The position numbers were made by a program, and so were the translations under genes. Below the pieces are notes generated by a model. The model saw only the letters and a program-made list of their open reading frames with translations, searched no databases and was not told the DNA's origin. DNA of 64,000 nucleotides from Streptomyces angustmyceticus (GTDB lineage Bacteria > Actinomycetota > Actinomycetes > Streptomycetales > Streptomycetaceae), in assembly GCF_019933235.1 (NCBI RefSeq), contig NZ_CP082945.1, positions 7,725,501 to 7,789,500 on the forward strand. Direction: 5' to 3'. Shown piece by piece: positions 1-9,864 of this stretch (positions are counted from its first letter, which is position 1; the number at the start of each line of letters is the position of its first letter).

Positions 1-2731
1 CTTCCTGCGCTCGCTGGGCGAGGCATGGGTGCACGGCGCGCCGGTGGACTGGCGCCCCGCCTTCCCGGCCGCCGCGACGCCCCGTACCGATCTGCCGACG
101 TACGCGTTCCAGCGCGACAGGTTCTGGCTGACACCCCCCGACGGCGCGGGCGATGTCTCCGCGCTGGGACTCGCTGAGGCGGACCATCCGCTGCTGGGCG
201 CGGCCGTGGAACTGCCCGACTCCGAGGGCCTGGTGTTCACCGGCCGGCTGTCGGCCCGGACCCACGACTGGCTCACCGACCACCGCGTGAACGGCAGTGC
301 CCTGGTGCCCGGCCCGGCCTTCGTCGAGCTGGCGCTGCGCGCCGGTGACGAGGTGGGCTGCGACCGGGTGGCGGACCTGTCCCTGCACGCCCCGCTGGTG
401 GTTCCCACGCAGGGCGCCGTCCAGCTCAGGGTCACCGTGCGCGCCCCGGACGAGACCGGTCACCGGCCCGTCGCGGTCCACTCCCGACGCGACGACGGAG
501 GCACCGGCAGGCCGTGGACGTGCCACGCCACGGGCTCCCTGGCCGCGGACGGGGCCACGCCCTCATGGGACCTGGAGGTGTGGCCCCCGGCGGAGGCGAC
601 CCCCGTGGCGACGGACGAGGTGGCCGCCGCCCTGGCCGCCGGCGGATACCGCCACGGCCCCGCCCTCCGCTGCCTGACGGCCGTCTGGCGGCGCGGTGAC
701 GAACTCTTCGCCGAGGCCGCCCTGCCCGAGGACCGCACGGACCGGGCCGCGGCGTTCGGCCTCCACCCCGCCCTGCTGGACTCCGCGCTGCACCCCGTGT
801 GGGCGGGCGAACTCCTCGACGACGAGCGCCGGCCGGGGCAGCCCGCCCGGTGGCAGGGCGTGACCCTGCACGCCGCCGGCGCCTCCGTCCTGCGGGTACG
901 GATCACCCGCACGGCGTCCGGGGACCTGACGGTCGCCGCCGCCGACGCGACCGGCCAGCCGGTCCTGAGCATCGACTCCCTCGACACCGACCCTGTGTCC
1001 GCACGCGCCATCAGGGGCGCCGCCGCGGCACAGCAGGACAGCCTGTTCCAGGTGGAGTGGACCGAGATACCGGCCGGGTCCCTCGCCACGGACACCTCGC
1101 GGGCCTGGGCCGTCGTGGGCGAGGACCCGCTCCGCGCACGGTCCGGCCTGATGGGCGCCGGGCAGTACGCCGAGACCTACCCGGATCTGGAGACCCTCGC
1201 CAAGGAGATCGAGGGCGGCGCCGCCGTACCGGACTGCGTGGTGATGACCACCGCCCCCGCGACGGACCCGGCCACCGAGGACCGGAGCGGCGCGGACCCC
1301 GGCGACGCCGTCCACCACCACACCCGGCAGGCGCTCGCCCGGGCCCAGACCTGGCTGACCGGCCCCGCCTTCGCCTCCTCCAAGCTGATCCTGCTCACCC
1401 GTGGCGCGGTGGCGGCCTGGGACGACACCCCCGCACCGGACGTGACGACGGCCGCCGTCTGGGGACTGATCCGCTCCGCGCAGAGTGAGAACCCCGGCCG
1501 CTTCATGCTCGTCGACACCGACGCGAGCAAGCCCGCATGGCGCACCCTGCGCAAAGCCGCCGGCTCCGAGCTGCCGCAACTGGCCCTGCGCAAACGCACG
1601 GTGCGGGTCCCGCGGCTGACCCGGCTCGCCGCTCCGGTCCGGAGTGCCCCGCTGCTCACCGGTCCGCACGGCACCGTCCTCCTCACGGGCGGCACCGGTC
1701 TGCTCGGCGCCGCCCTCGCCCGCCACCTCGTCACCGAGCACGGCGTCCGCGACCTGCTGCTCACCAGCCGCCGGGGCCCCGACGCCCCCGGAGCCGCGGA
1801 GCTGGCGGCCGAACTGACCACGCTGGGCGCCCGGGTGACCCTCGCGGCCTGCGACACGGCCGACCGCGAGGCGCTCGCGGAACTGCTGGCGACGGTGCCC
1901 GCGGACCGCCCGCTCAAGGCCGTGGTGCACACCGCGGTGGTCACGGACGACGGCATCGTGCTGTCCCTGACCCCGGAGCGGCTGGACGCGGTCCTGCGGC
2001 CCAAGGTGGACGCCGCGCTCGCCCTGCACGAGGCGACCAAGGACCTGGACCTCTCCGCGTTCGTCGTCTTCTCCTCCATCGCGGGGATCCTGGGCGGCGC
2101 CGGCCAGGGCAACTACGCCGCGGCCAACGCCTTCCTGGACGCCCTCGCCCGGAGCCGCCGCGCGCAGGGCCTCCCGGCGGCATCCGTCGCCTGGGGCCTG
2201 TGGGCCGGCCGGGACCTTCCGGCCACGGGCACGTCCCGGCTGCCGGTCCACCCTCTTCCCCTCGCCGAGGGCCTGGAACTGTTCGACGCGGTATGCGCAC
2301 TGGACGAGGGCAACCCGGTCGCGGCACGGCTGGACACCGCGGAACTCCGCCGGCAGGCCGCGTCCGGGGATCTGCCACCGCTGCTGCGCGCCCTGGCGCA
2401 CCAGCCGTCCCGGCCGGCCGCGCACAACGCCCCCGCGGAAGCATCCGAGCTCAAGCACCGTCTCGCCGCGATGACCGACACCGAACGGGACGAGACCCTC
2501 CTCGACCTCGTACGCCGGCACGTGGCCGCGGGGCTGGGCCATGCCTCCGCCGACGCGATCGGCCCGCGGCAGGCGTTCAGCGATCTCGGCTTCGACTCAC
2601 TGACGGCGCTGACCGTCCGCAACGAGCTGAACGCGGCGACAAAACTCACCCTGCCGCCCGCGGTGATATTCGACTTCGCCGACCCCGGAGCCCTGGCCCA
2701 GTACCTCAAACGAGAGCTTCTCGAATGCTGA
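1..2731 (+). CDS. Type I polyketide synthase, C-terminal part of a module (DH-KR-ACP), 5' end outside the window
   Basis: Partial gene; the reading frame is already open at base 2. The first residues are the linker after an acyltransferase domain. A dehydratase follows with an intact HxxxGxxxxP motif (HRVNGSALVP, near residue 93 of the visible part) and a second motif LHPALLDSALH. A ketoreductase has the NADPH loop TGGTGLLG (about 560) and catalytic Tyr in GNYAAAN (about 704); the usual LDD is TDD, suggesting a B-type domain. The acyl carrier protein has GFDSL at about 866. There is no ER, and the protein ends soon after the ACP without a thioesterase, so the chain passes to another protein or to a separate release enzyme. 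It lies 34 bases before a KASIII-like gene, probably in the same operon. KS and AT, and so the extender specificity, lie outside the window. Confidence 0.96.
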   Translation, partial: FLRSLGEAWVHGAPVDWRPAFPAAATPRTDLPTYAFQRDRFWLTPPDGAGDVSALGLAEADHPLLGAAVELPDSEGLVFTGRLSARTHDWLTDHRVNGSALVPGPAFVELALRAGDEVGCDRVADLSLHAPLVVPTQGAVQLRVTVRAPDETGHRPVAVHSRRDDGGTGRPWTCHATGSLAADGATPSWDLEVWPPAEATPVATDEVAAALAAGGYRHGPALRCLTAVWRRGDELFAEAALPEDRTDRAAAFGLHPALLDSALHPVWAGELLDDERRPGQPARWQGVTLHAAGASVLRVRITRTASGDLTVAAADATGQPVLSIDSLDTDPVSARAIRGAAAAQQDSLFQVEWTEIPAGSLATDTSRAWAVVGEDPLRARSGLMGAGQYAETYPDLETLAKEIEGGAAVPDCVVMTTAPATDPATEDRSGADPGDAVHHHTRQALARAQTWLTGPAFASSKLILLTRGAVAAWDDTPAPDVTTAAVWGLIRSAQSENPGRFMLVDTDASKPAWRTLRKAAGSELPQLALRKRTVRVPRLTRLAAPVRSAPLLTGPHGTVLLTGGTGLLGAALARHLVTEHGVRDLLLTSRRGPDAPGAAELAAELTTLGARVTLAACDTADREALAELLATVPADRPLKAVVHTAVVTDDGIVLSLTPERLDAVLRPKVDAALALHEATKDLDLSAFVVFSSIAGILGGAGQGNYAAANAFLDALARSRRAQGLPAASVAWGLWAGRDLPATGTSRLPVHPLPLAEGLELFDAVCALDEGNPVAARLDTAELRRQAASGDLPPLLRALAHQPSRPAAHNAPAEASELKHRLAAMTDTERDETLLDLVRRHVAAGLGHASADAIGPRQAFSDLGFDSLTALTVRNELNAATKLTLPPAVIFDFADPGALAQYLKRELLEC

Positions 2732-2765
2732 CCGGGCCCGCCAGCACGCACAGAGGAGACTGTTC

Positions 2766-3797
2766 ATGAAGGTGGAAGACGTCTACATCGACTCGCTGGG
2801 AGCATTCCTTCCGGAATGGGCGAGCGCGGAGCAGGCGGTCGCCGACGGCATCCTGGACGCGGAGATTCCGCAGAGCAACGGACTGACCGGCGCGCACGTC
2901 GGCGGCGACATTCCGGCGATGGACATGGCGGTCTCCGCTGCCCGGACGGCCCTTGAGCGCTCGAAGCTGGACATCGAGACGATCGGCGCGCACATTCACA
3001 GCTCCGTCAACTACCAGGGACCCGTGGGCTGTTATCCGCCGGGCTACATCATGCGGGAGCTGGCCCTCGAAAACGTCCCCGCGCAGAACCTCCAGCAGGG
3101 CTGCAACGGCATGCTGGGGGCGCTGGAGGTGGCCATCGGCCAGATGACCGGCGCCGCGGAGGCCGAGGCCGTCCTGCTGACCTCGGGCGAGAACTTCACC
3201 GCCCCGGGAGCCGACCGCTGGAACGACGGCTTCGGCCAGTCCTACTTCTTCTCCGACGGCGGAATGGCGGTCCTGCTCAGCGCCGACGAGGGATTCGCCC
3301 AGGTGCGCTCCCTCAACGCGGGCGTACTGCACGCACTGGAGAAGTGGCACCGCGGCAACGGCGGAATGCTGGAGCGCGAAGAGCCGGTCCCCACGATGCC
3401 GGAGCGGGCCGAGCAGTTCAACGAAACCGAAATGCCGCTGTCCGAGGCCCTTGAGAAGATCACGCTGTTCAACCTCGACATCATTCACCGGTCCCTGGTC
3501 GACGCGGATCTGAACGCCTCCGACCTCGCCAAGGTCATACCGATCAACATGGACGGCCGCATGGTCGAATTCGCCACCATGATGCCGCTCGGCCTTCCTA
3601 TGTCGCGATCGAGCTGGGATTTCGGCAAATCGGTCGGGCACGTGGGCGGGGCCGATGTCTTCATTTCGCTGGAACACCTGGTGCGCACCGGCGAAGTGAC
3701 AGCGGGTGATAACGTCCTGCTGGTTTCCCAGGGGCCGGGGTGGATCTGTACGGCCAGTGTGGTGACCATCCTGGATCTGCCCCCGTGGTCCGTGTGA
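2766..3797 (+). CDS. KASIII-like protein (ketosynthase III/acyltransferase family) with altered catalytic triad
   Basis: A 343-residue protein of the 3-oxoacyl-ACP synthase III fold. The nucleophile is visible in LQQGCNGML (about residue 118). The other two catalytic motifs are unusual: where FabH has PHQAN this protein has IPINMDG, and where FabH has GNTSAA it has GHVGGAD. Relatives in antibiotic clusters (ChlB3/CerJ/DpsC type) transfer an acyl group between carrier proteins, or to a sugar or alcohol, rather than condensing. By analogy it may load or transfer a starter or aromatic acyl unit, but the substrate cannot be read from the sequence. The start is supported by an AGAGGAG ribosome site ending about seven bases upstream. 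It follows the PKS gene directly. Confidence 0.85.
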   Translation: MKVEDVYIDSLGAFLPEWASAEQAVADGILDAEIPQSNGLTGAHVGGDIPAMDMAVSAARTALERSKLDIETIGAHIHSSVNYQGPVGCYPPGYIMRELALENVPAQNLQQGCNGMLGALEVAIGQMTGAAEAEAVLLTSGENFTAPGADRWNDGFGQSYFFSDGGMAVLLSADEGFAQVRSLNAGVLHALEKWHRGNGGMLEREEPVPTMPERAEQFNETEMPLSEALEKITLFNLDIIHRSLVDADLNASDLAKVIPINMDGRMVEFATMMPLGLPMSRSSWDFGKSVGHVGGADVFISLEHLVRTGEVTAGDNVLLVSQGPGWICTASVVTILDLPPWSV

Positions 3798-3853
3798 CAC
3801 CGTGCCCGGGCGGCGGTGTGCGGAGCTGATGGTGGAGAAGAGGGGAGCCTGAG

Positions 3854-4285
3854 GTGGCTACGGGTACGGTGGTCCGGTTCGACGAGGTGCGCGGGTATGG
3901 CTTCATCGCCCCCGACGCCGGCGGCGAGGATGTGTTCGTGCACGTCAACGACTTGTGCGACGAGAAGCATCTGTTCCGCAGCGGGCTGCGGGTCGCGTAC
4001 ACGACCGAGACGGGGGACCGCGGGCTCAAGGCCGGCGAGGTGCAGCTGCTGGAGCCGGCGCGCGCGGTCACGGCGCGGCGGCAGGCTCCGGGTGCGGCAA
4101 CGGCACGGCCCGCCGCCGAGCCGGACGAGGATCTGGTGTGCGAGGTCCTCTCCGCCGCCGAGTTCCGCGGCGAACTGACGGAGGCCCTGCTCGACGCGGC
4201 ACCGTCGCTCACCGCGGCCCAGCTGCTGCAGGTGCGCAAGCGCGTCATGGAACTGGCCCAGACGCACAACTGGATCGACGCCTGA
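3854..4285 (+). CDS. Cold-shock-domain protein with C-terminal extension
   Basis: A 143-residue protein starting at GTG. The N-terminal half, about residues 3-65, is a cold-shock nucleic-acid-binding domain with RNP-like motifs GYGFI and DVFVHV. It lacks the second aromatic-rich motif of the classical 67-residue Csp proteins, and it continues into an acidic Ala/Glu-rich C-terminal region of about 75 residues. A likely role is RNA binding in the cytoplasm. It sits 56 bases after the KASIII-like gene on the same strand and may be co-transcribed. Proteins of this layout occur beside antibiotic clusters in Streptomyces, but no pathway role is established for this one. Confidence 0.8.
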   Translation: MATGTVVRFDEVRGYGFIAPDAGGEDVFVHVNDLCDEKHLFRSGLRVAYTTETGDRGLKAGEVQLLEPARAVTARRQAPGAATARPAAEPDEDLVCEVLSAAEFRGELTEALLDAAPSLTAAQLLQVRKRVMELAQTHNWIDA

Positions 4286-4413
4286 CCCGCCGCCGCGCGC
4301 GGGCGGCCCGCGGTCGCCCGCCGCTCTGATCGCCAGGGCAGCGGGCGGACCACCTCGGCACCGCCGCCGCGGCGGCCCTCACCATCCGGCTCCGCGTACC
4401 GGCCGGACACGGC

Positions 4414-5007
4414 CTAGTCGGCGATGTTGACGTGCATGTTGAAACGGACCCCGCCGATCTTCACCAGCAGGTCGCCCTGCACCTTGCGCGTTTCCTTGGT
4501 GTCGCCCACATTGCCCTTGTTCACCGCCTGCTTGTTCTGCGGGTCGTGGCTCACGAACTCCGTGAAGACCCCGCCCGCGGCGAGCTGAGCGGCGTCGTCC
4601 CAGGCGTCGCGCAGGTCCGCGTAGCGCGTGGCGTCCATGGGAGGGCCGCCGAGGGTCAGGTATACGCGGTGGCCGGCGACGTACGCGTCGGCGAGCTGCT
4701 GGAGGATGCCGGCCACCGTCGTCTTCAGCGAGTAGTGGCCCGCCGCCGCGGCGAGGAGCTGTGCGGTGTCCCCGTCGATCCTGGCCCGACGCGCGTCCCG
4801 GGCCCTGGCGCGGAACAGGTCGTCCTTGTCCGTGTCGATGCTCCTGAACGCCTCGGTGTACCCCGTCCTCTTGTCCAGGGCGATCCCGATCGCCGCGGCC
4901 CACTGCGGCGCGCTGATCCACTCGTGGTCGAACGAGAGGGTCGCGCAGTACGCCTTGAGCTCCGTCTCGGCCTCTTCGGCCGACTTGGCATAGCCGCTCT
5001 TCGGCAT
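4414..5007 (-). CDS. Conserved hypothetical protein
   Basis: A 197-residue protein starting at ATG 5007, with an AGGGGGA ribosome site just upstream. I do not recognise the family. It is hydrophilic and rich in Ala, Asp and Lys, with no signal peptide and no membrane segment, so it is probably cytoplasmic. The acidic stretch DTDKDD near residue 53 recalls a calcium loop, but no complete EF-hand is seen. It converges on the cold-shock gene and shares the strand of the ABC transporter genes, though 172 bases separate it from them. Codon use is typical of the surroundings. Function unknown. Confidence 0.7.
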   Translation of the reverse strand: MPKSGYAKSAEEAETELKAYCATLSFDHEWISAPQWAAAIGIALDKRTGYTEAFRSIDTDKDDLFRARARDARRARIDGDTAQLLAAAAGHYSLKTTVAGILQQLADAYVAGHRVYLTLGGPPMDATRYADLRDAWDDAAQLAAGGVFTEFVSHDPQNKQAVNKGNVGDTKETRKVQGDLLVKIGGVRFNMHVNIAD

Positions 5008-5179
5008 GTGGGTCCCCCTGTCGTCGTGGCGAACCACGAACGTGCCACGCGGCGACACCCCCTGTCAGCCGGATCCCGGAAACCGCCCCGAAGGGCTGTG
5101 AGCAGGGGAGTTGCTGCAGGGCCGGGCGGGGCGCGAGGGGACTGGTGGGCCGCGCGGAACCCGCCACGGCGGGCGGCTC

Positions 5180-6031
5180 CTAGGCACCCGCCTTGCGGAA
5201 GATCCGGGCGCCGAGGAAGACCGAGATCGCGGCGAGGGCCGCCGCCACCAGTGCGCCGCGGATCATCTCGGTGCTCGTGTACTGGCCGAGGAACGCGGCC
5301 CGGACGGCTTCCACCAGGTAGCGCAGCGGCACGAACTTCGACACCACGTCGAGCCACCGGGGGGCGAGGGCCATCGGCAGCAGGATGCCGGAGAGCAGCA
5401 TGACCGGCAGGTTGATGGTGTTGACGACCGGCGCGAACTCCTCGGGGGAGTTGAGCCGCATGGCCAGCGCGTACGACAGCGAGGCCAGTGCCACCGTGAG
5501 CACGGCGACGAACAGGAAGCCGATGAGGACGCCGAGCACCGGGGCGCGCAGGCCCATCGCCATGCCGGCGAGCACCAGCAGCAGGGACTGGGCCAGCATC
5601 TGCACCACGTCGCGCAGCACCCGGCCCATGAGCAGCGCCAGGCGGCTGACCGGGGTGACCTGCATCCGCTCGATCACGCCGTGCTGCTTCTCGATCAGAA
5701 TGCCGATGCCGGCGAAGGCGGCGCTGAACATGCCGAGCTGCACCAAGAGCCCCGGCACCAGCGTCTGCCACGCGTCACCGCCCGTACCGAGTTGCACATG
5801 CGTCAGCAGCGGGCCGAAGAAGAACAGCACGAGCAGCGGCATGAGGACGCCGACCACGAGGCCGATCTTGGCGCGCAGGGTCTGCCGCAGATAGCGCCCG
5901 AGGATCAGGCGGGTGTCGGCGGCCAGGTCGGCCAGGCCGGAACTGCTCCTGGCCGCGTGGCGCCGGGGCGGTGGGGCCGCGGCTTCGGATGCCGTCGTCG
6001 CCGGGGACGCGGCGGGGGACGAGTGCGGCAA
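5180..6031 (-). CDS. ABC-2 type transporter permease (drug exporter)
   Basis: A 283-residue integral membrane protein of the ABC-2 permease family. After about 60 polar, Pro/Ala-rich residues come six hydrophobic segments, starting with one around LVVGVLMPLLVLFFFGP. The TTG start at 6031 is chosen because CGGAGG lies five to six bases upstream and because an earlier start would overlap the ATPase gene heavily. It is 25 bases downstream of the ATPase gene in the same operon. It should form the membrane part of a DrrAB-type exporter, probably exporting the cluster product and giving self-resistance (inference from context). Confidence 0.9.
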   Translation of the reverse strand: MPHSSPAASPATTASEAAAPPPRRHAARSSSGLADLAADTRLILGRYLRQTLRAKIGLVVGVLMPLLVLFFFGPLLTHVQLGTGGDAWQTLVPGLLVQLGMFSAAFAGIGILIEKQHGVIERMQVTPVSRLALLMGRVLRDVVQMLAQSLLLVLAGMAMGLRAPVLGVLIGFLFVAVLTVALASLSYALAMRLNSPEEFAPVVNTINLPVMLLSGILLPMALAPRWLDVVSKFVPLRYLVEAVRAAFLGQYTSTEMIRGALVAAALAAISVFLGARIFRKAGA

Positions 6032-6056
6032 GTCAACCTCCGTGGGGAGCGGGCGG

Positions 6057-6839
<783 letters not shown>

Positions 6840-6898
6840 GGCGGCCTCCTGCCTCGCGGATGCGAATCTCGTCCGCCGTCTCCCGCGCAGTCGAATGA

Positions 6899-6936
6899 TT
6901 TGCTCGCTTGAGCATACTTTGACATGACCGAGCAAA
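6899..6936. promoter_or_regulatory. Inverted repeats upstream of the ABC exporter
   Basis: TTTGCTCG at 6899-6906 is repeated in inverted form as CGAGCAAA at 6929-6936. A smaller nested repeat, TGCTC-GCTT-GAGCA, occupies 6901-6914. The stretch is AT-richer than the coding DNA around it and lies about 60-100 bases before the ATPase start. It looks like an operator or promoter region controlling the exporter. The cognate regulator is not known. Confidence 0.4.
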
Positions 6937-7005
6937 CATTTCGATCCCTGTCGCGCCGAGCACGAACTACCCGGCAAATCCCTAGCCTTTGGGCCGTCGC
7001 GGGGC

Positions 7006-7986
7006 TCAGCCGAGGTGCCGGTCCGGGAGCGGCTGGTCCGCGCCCACGGTGTCCCACATCGCCCGCATCGATTCCCCGAGGGTGTACCGGGGGCGCCAGC
7101 CGAGGAGGCGTGCGGCACGGGAGATGTCGACCTGGATCCAGTCGGCGCCCCTGCTGCGCACCTCGCCCCGCCGCTCGCGAATCGTCTCCGCGGGCAGTCC
7201 GGCGGCCGCCACGAGTTCGTCCACCAGGGTCCGTACGTCCTGCGCCCGGCCGCAGCCGATGTTGACCAGCGGGTCGGCGTGCCGGATCCGGGCCGCCCGG
7301 ACCACGGCGTCCACGGCGTCCCGGACATCGACGTAGTCGCGCCGGGCGTCGGCGATGGTCAGCTCGATCCCCGTGGCCGCGTCGGCACCGCGGAGCCGGA
7401 CCGCCAGGGACCCGAAGAAACTCTCCAGGGCGGGGTGCGGCCCCAGGGTGTTGGCCACCCGCAGGACCACGCCGTCGAGCGCGCCGTCCCGGGCGGCGTC
7501 GAGGACCATCCGCGAGGCGGTGAGCTTCGCCTTGGCGTAGGGGTTCTCCGGAGCGGGCTCGGTGCCCTCGTGGACCGACGTCCCGAGGGGGACCGGGCCG
7601 TACTCGTGGATGGTGCCGAGGTGCACCAGCCGGGGAGGGGTCTTGAGCAGCGCCAGTGCGTCGAGGAGCCGTTCCACCAACTGCACGTTGGCGTAGTGCA
7701 GTTCGTCCCCCCAGCCGAGGGTGGCGTTGACCACGACATCGACGTCCTCGTGGGCCAGCACCCGGGCCAGCTCGCCGCTGGTGGTGCCCGCGACATCGAG
7801 GGGCAGGAACCGGTGCGCGGCGACCTGTGGCGCGTAGCGGCGGGCGACCGCGACGACCTCGCTCCCCTCGGCAGAGAAGGCGGCACAGAGGTGCCGGCCC
7901 ATACAACCGGTGGCCCCCAGCACCGCGACACGGACGGGGCCGGTGACCGGTGTCGACGGTGCCACGGCACGTTCCTCGTCGGTCAC
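7006..7986 (-). CDS. NDP-hexose 4-ketoreductase (extended SDR / NAD-dependent epimerase family)
   Basis: A 326-residue extended short-chain dehydrogenase with the nucleotide-binding motif GATGCMG near the N terminus, a TIHEYG strand and the catalytic YxxxK in NPYAKAK. It probably reduces the 4-keto group of an NDP-4-keto-6-deoxyhexose in the cytoplasm, as TylCIV, EryBIV or NovS do. The GTG start at 7986 overlaps the stop of the epimerase gene as GTGA, indicating translational coupling. Together with the epimerase and C-methyltransferase it forms a three-gene set like that for branched L-sugars. A true C4 or C2 epimerase is a less likely alternative. Confidence 0.85.
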   Translation of the reverse strand: MTDEERAVAPSTPVTGPVRVAVLGATGCMGRHLCAAFSAEGSEVVAVARRYAPQVAAHRFLPLDVAGTTSGELARVLAHEDVDVVVNATLGWGDELHYANVQLVERLLDALALLKTPPRLVHLGTIHEYGPVPLGTSVHEGTEPAPENPYAKAKLTASRMVLDAARDGALDGVVLRVANTLGPHPALESFFGSLAVRLRGADAATGIELTIADARRDYVDVRDAVDAVVRAARIRHADPLVNIGCGRAQDVRTLVDELVAAAGLPAETIRERRGEVRSRGADWIQVDISRAARLLGWRPRYTLGESMRAMWDTVGADQPLPDRHLG

Positions 7987-8603
7987 CGGACCGTCGGCCG
8001 ATCGGGGTGCGCCGGCGGTGCGGCGGCCGGCAGGCAGTCGGCGTACTGCGGGAGCATGCCCTTGGCCTCGGCCTCCGCCAGACGGGGCGCGATGGTGTCG
8101 CGCGCGGAGAGGCGGAACTCCACCTCCTGCGGCCAGGGCAGCCCGATCGCGGGGTCGAGCGGATCGATCGCGTGCTCCAGCTCGGCCCGGTAGGCGCTGC
8201 TCACGAGGTACGACATGACCGTGTCGTCCTCCAGCGCCAGGAAGGCGTGGGCGAGCCCGTCGGGGATGTACACGGCCCGGAAGGACTCCGCGTCCATCTG
8301 GACGAGGTCCCACTGGCCGAAGGTGGGCGATCCCACCCGGATGTCCACGACGGCGTCCAGTGCCCGCCCCCGTGCGCAGTAGACGTACTTGGCCTGGCCC
8401 GGGGGAGTGGCCGTGAAGTGGAGCCCGCGCAGCACGCCTCGGGCCGACCTGCTGTGGTTGGTCTGTGCCACGGGGAACCGGTGGCCGACCGCCGCGACGA
8501 ACGCCTCGTCCTGCAAGGGCGAGACGAACAGCCCGCGGTGGTCGGAGTGGATGTCGGGGGTGAACTCGAATCCGCCGGCGACGGCGAGCTTTCGGGTATG
8601 CAT
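7983..8603 (-). CDS. dTDP-4-keto-6-deoxyhexose 3,5-epimerase (RmlC/NovW type)
   Basis: A 206-residue cupin of the RmlC family. The conserved RGLHF motif carries the catalytic His, and the Tyr/Asp region is present. The length matches NovW/CloW/EvaD-type epimerases, which act in the making of L-configured deoxysugars. The start ATG 8603 follows an AGGTGATC ribosome site; GTG at 8606 is the alternative. It sits 28 bases after the C-methyltransferase gene and overlaps the ketoreductase gene. Confidence 0.9.
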   Translation of the reverse strand: MHTRKLAVAGGFEFTPDIHSDHRGLFVSPLQDEAFVAAVGHRFPVAQTNHSRSARGVLRGLHFTATPPGQAKYVYCARGRALDAVVDIRVGSPTFGQWDLVQMDAESFRAVYIPDGLAHAFLALEDDTVMSYLVSSAYRAELEHAIDPLDPAIGLPWPQEVEFRLSARDTIAPRLAEAEAKGMLPQYADCLPAAAPPAHPDRPTVR

Positions 8604-8631
8604 CACGGATCACCTGCCTGGAGCGGATCGG

Positions 8632-9864
8632 TCAGACGACGGACAGCTCGGGCAGCGGGAAGACCAGCTTGCCGCCGCCGGCCAGGAAGGCGCTCTCGCG
8701 CTCGATGAAGCCCTCCCGGTAGATCCAGGGGAGCACCAGCAGCTGGTCGGGGCGCCGGGACTTGGCCTCCTCCTCGGACACGATGGGGATGCCCGTACCG
8801 GGCGTGAAGCAGCCGGACTTGTCCGCGTTGGGCTCGCCGATGCAGGGCAGGTCGTCCTCGGTGAGCCCGCAGAACTGCAGGATGACATTGCCCTTGGTCG
8901 AGGCGCCGTACCCGAGGGTCACCTTCCCGGCCTTGCGCGAGTCGTCGAGGAAGTCCCGCAGGCGGTCGCGATAGTCGTGGACCCGCTTGGCGAACGCGTC
9001 GAACGGGGCCATGGTGTCCAGCCCGAGCGCGGCCTCCCTGGCGCGGACGGCGGCCAGCCCCGCCTCGTCCACGGGGTGGCGGCCGGGCCGTTTGGCGAGG
9101 GTCACACAGAGGCTGCCGCCGTACACCTCGGTGAGTTCGGCCTTGAGGACGGTGAATCCGACGCGCTCGGCCATCCACTCGATCTGCCGCAGCGCGTAGT
9201 ACTCCAGGTGTTCGTGGCACACCACGTCGTACGCGGTGCCCTCGATCATCGCCGGCAGGTAGCTCTGCTCCATGACCCAGACGCCGTCGTCGTCGAGGAC
9301 GTCGTACACGTCCTGCATGAACGCCATCGGCCGCGGGAGGTCGTAGAACATCGCGATGGAGGTGACGACCTTCGCGCGGCGCGAGCCGAACCGTTCGGTG
9401 AACAGGTCGCGGGAGAAGAAGTCGGGGATCAGTTCGGCGTCCGGCGGGTAGTGCTCGCGGAACTTCGGCCCGGTCGGGTCGATGCCGACCAGTGTCGGGC
9501 CGGGGGTGGGGTAGCCGCGCAGCAGGGTGGAGTCGTTGCTGCCGATGTCCACCACCAGGTCTCCGGGCCCGAGGTCGACCAGGTCGGTGATCGCCGCGAC
9601 CTTGCCGTGGAGGTGCCGGACCATGAACGGCCGTATCCCGGAGCGGTAGCCGTAGTTCTCCCCGTACATCAGCCCGAAGTCGGCGGTGTGGCGGAGCTGG
9701 ACGAGGCCGCAGCCCTCGGGTGAGCACTTGACCAGTTCGAGGGGGACCGTGGGGACGGCCTCGTCCCGGGCGCGGGGGAAGACGCCGGTGAGAGCCTGCG
9801 GGCCCAGGTCGAGAACCGGCAGCAGGGTGCGGTTGCCGCAGATGCGGCAGTCATCGATGATCAT
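8632..9864 (-). CDS. NDP-hexose C-methyltransferase (NovU/TylCIII family)
   Basis: A 410-residue protein with the three parts of the sugar C-methyltransferase family. The N-terminal zinc-binding part starts with CRICGN and has a later Cys pair. The SAM-binding domain contains VVDIGSNDSTLL. The C-terminal domain contains GYGASTKGN, and EHLEYY supplies the conserved His/Tyr residues. It would methylate C3 or C5 of a 4-keto-6-deoxysugar nucleotide. The start has GGAG eight bases upstream. It leads the operon C-methyltransferase, 3,5-epimerase, 4-ketoreductase. The same three activities make L-noviose, but no dTDP-glucose synthase, 4,6-dehydratase or glycosyltransferase is seen in this window. 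Confidence 0.93.
   Translation of the reverse strand: MIIDDCRICGNRTLLPVLDLGPQALTGVFPRARDEAVPTVPLELVKCSPEGCGLVQLRHTADFGLMYGENYGYRSGIRPFMVRHLHGKVAAITDLVDLGPGDLVVDIGSNDSTLLRGYPTPGPTLVGIDPTGPKFREHYPPDAELIPDFFSRDLFTERFGSRRAKVVTSIAMFYDLPRPMAFMQDVYDVLDDDGVWVMEQSYLPAMIEGTAYDVVCHEHLEYYALRQIEWMAERVGFTVLKAELTEVYGGSLCVTLAKRPGRHPVDEAGLAAVRAREAALGLDTMAPFDAFAKRVHDYRDRLRDFLDDSRKAGKVTLGYGASTKGNVILQFCGLTEDDLPCIGEPNADKSGCFTPGTGIPIVSEEEAKSRRPDQLLVLPWIYREGFIERESAFLAGGGKLVFPLPELSVV

Noticed and set aside
1..2731. A thioesterase or product release domain at the end of the left PKS
   Set aside because: The protein ends about 30 residues after the ACP; no GxSxG hydrolase domain follows.
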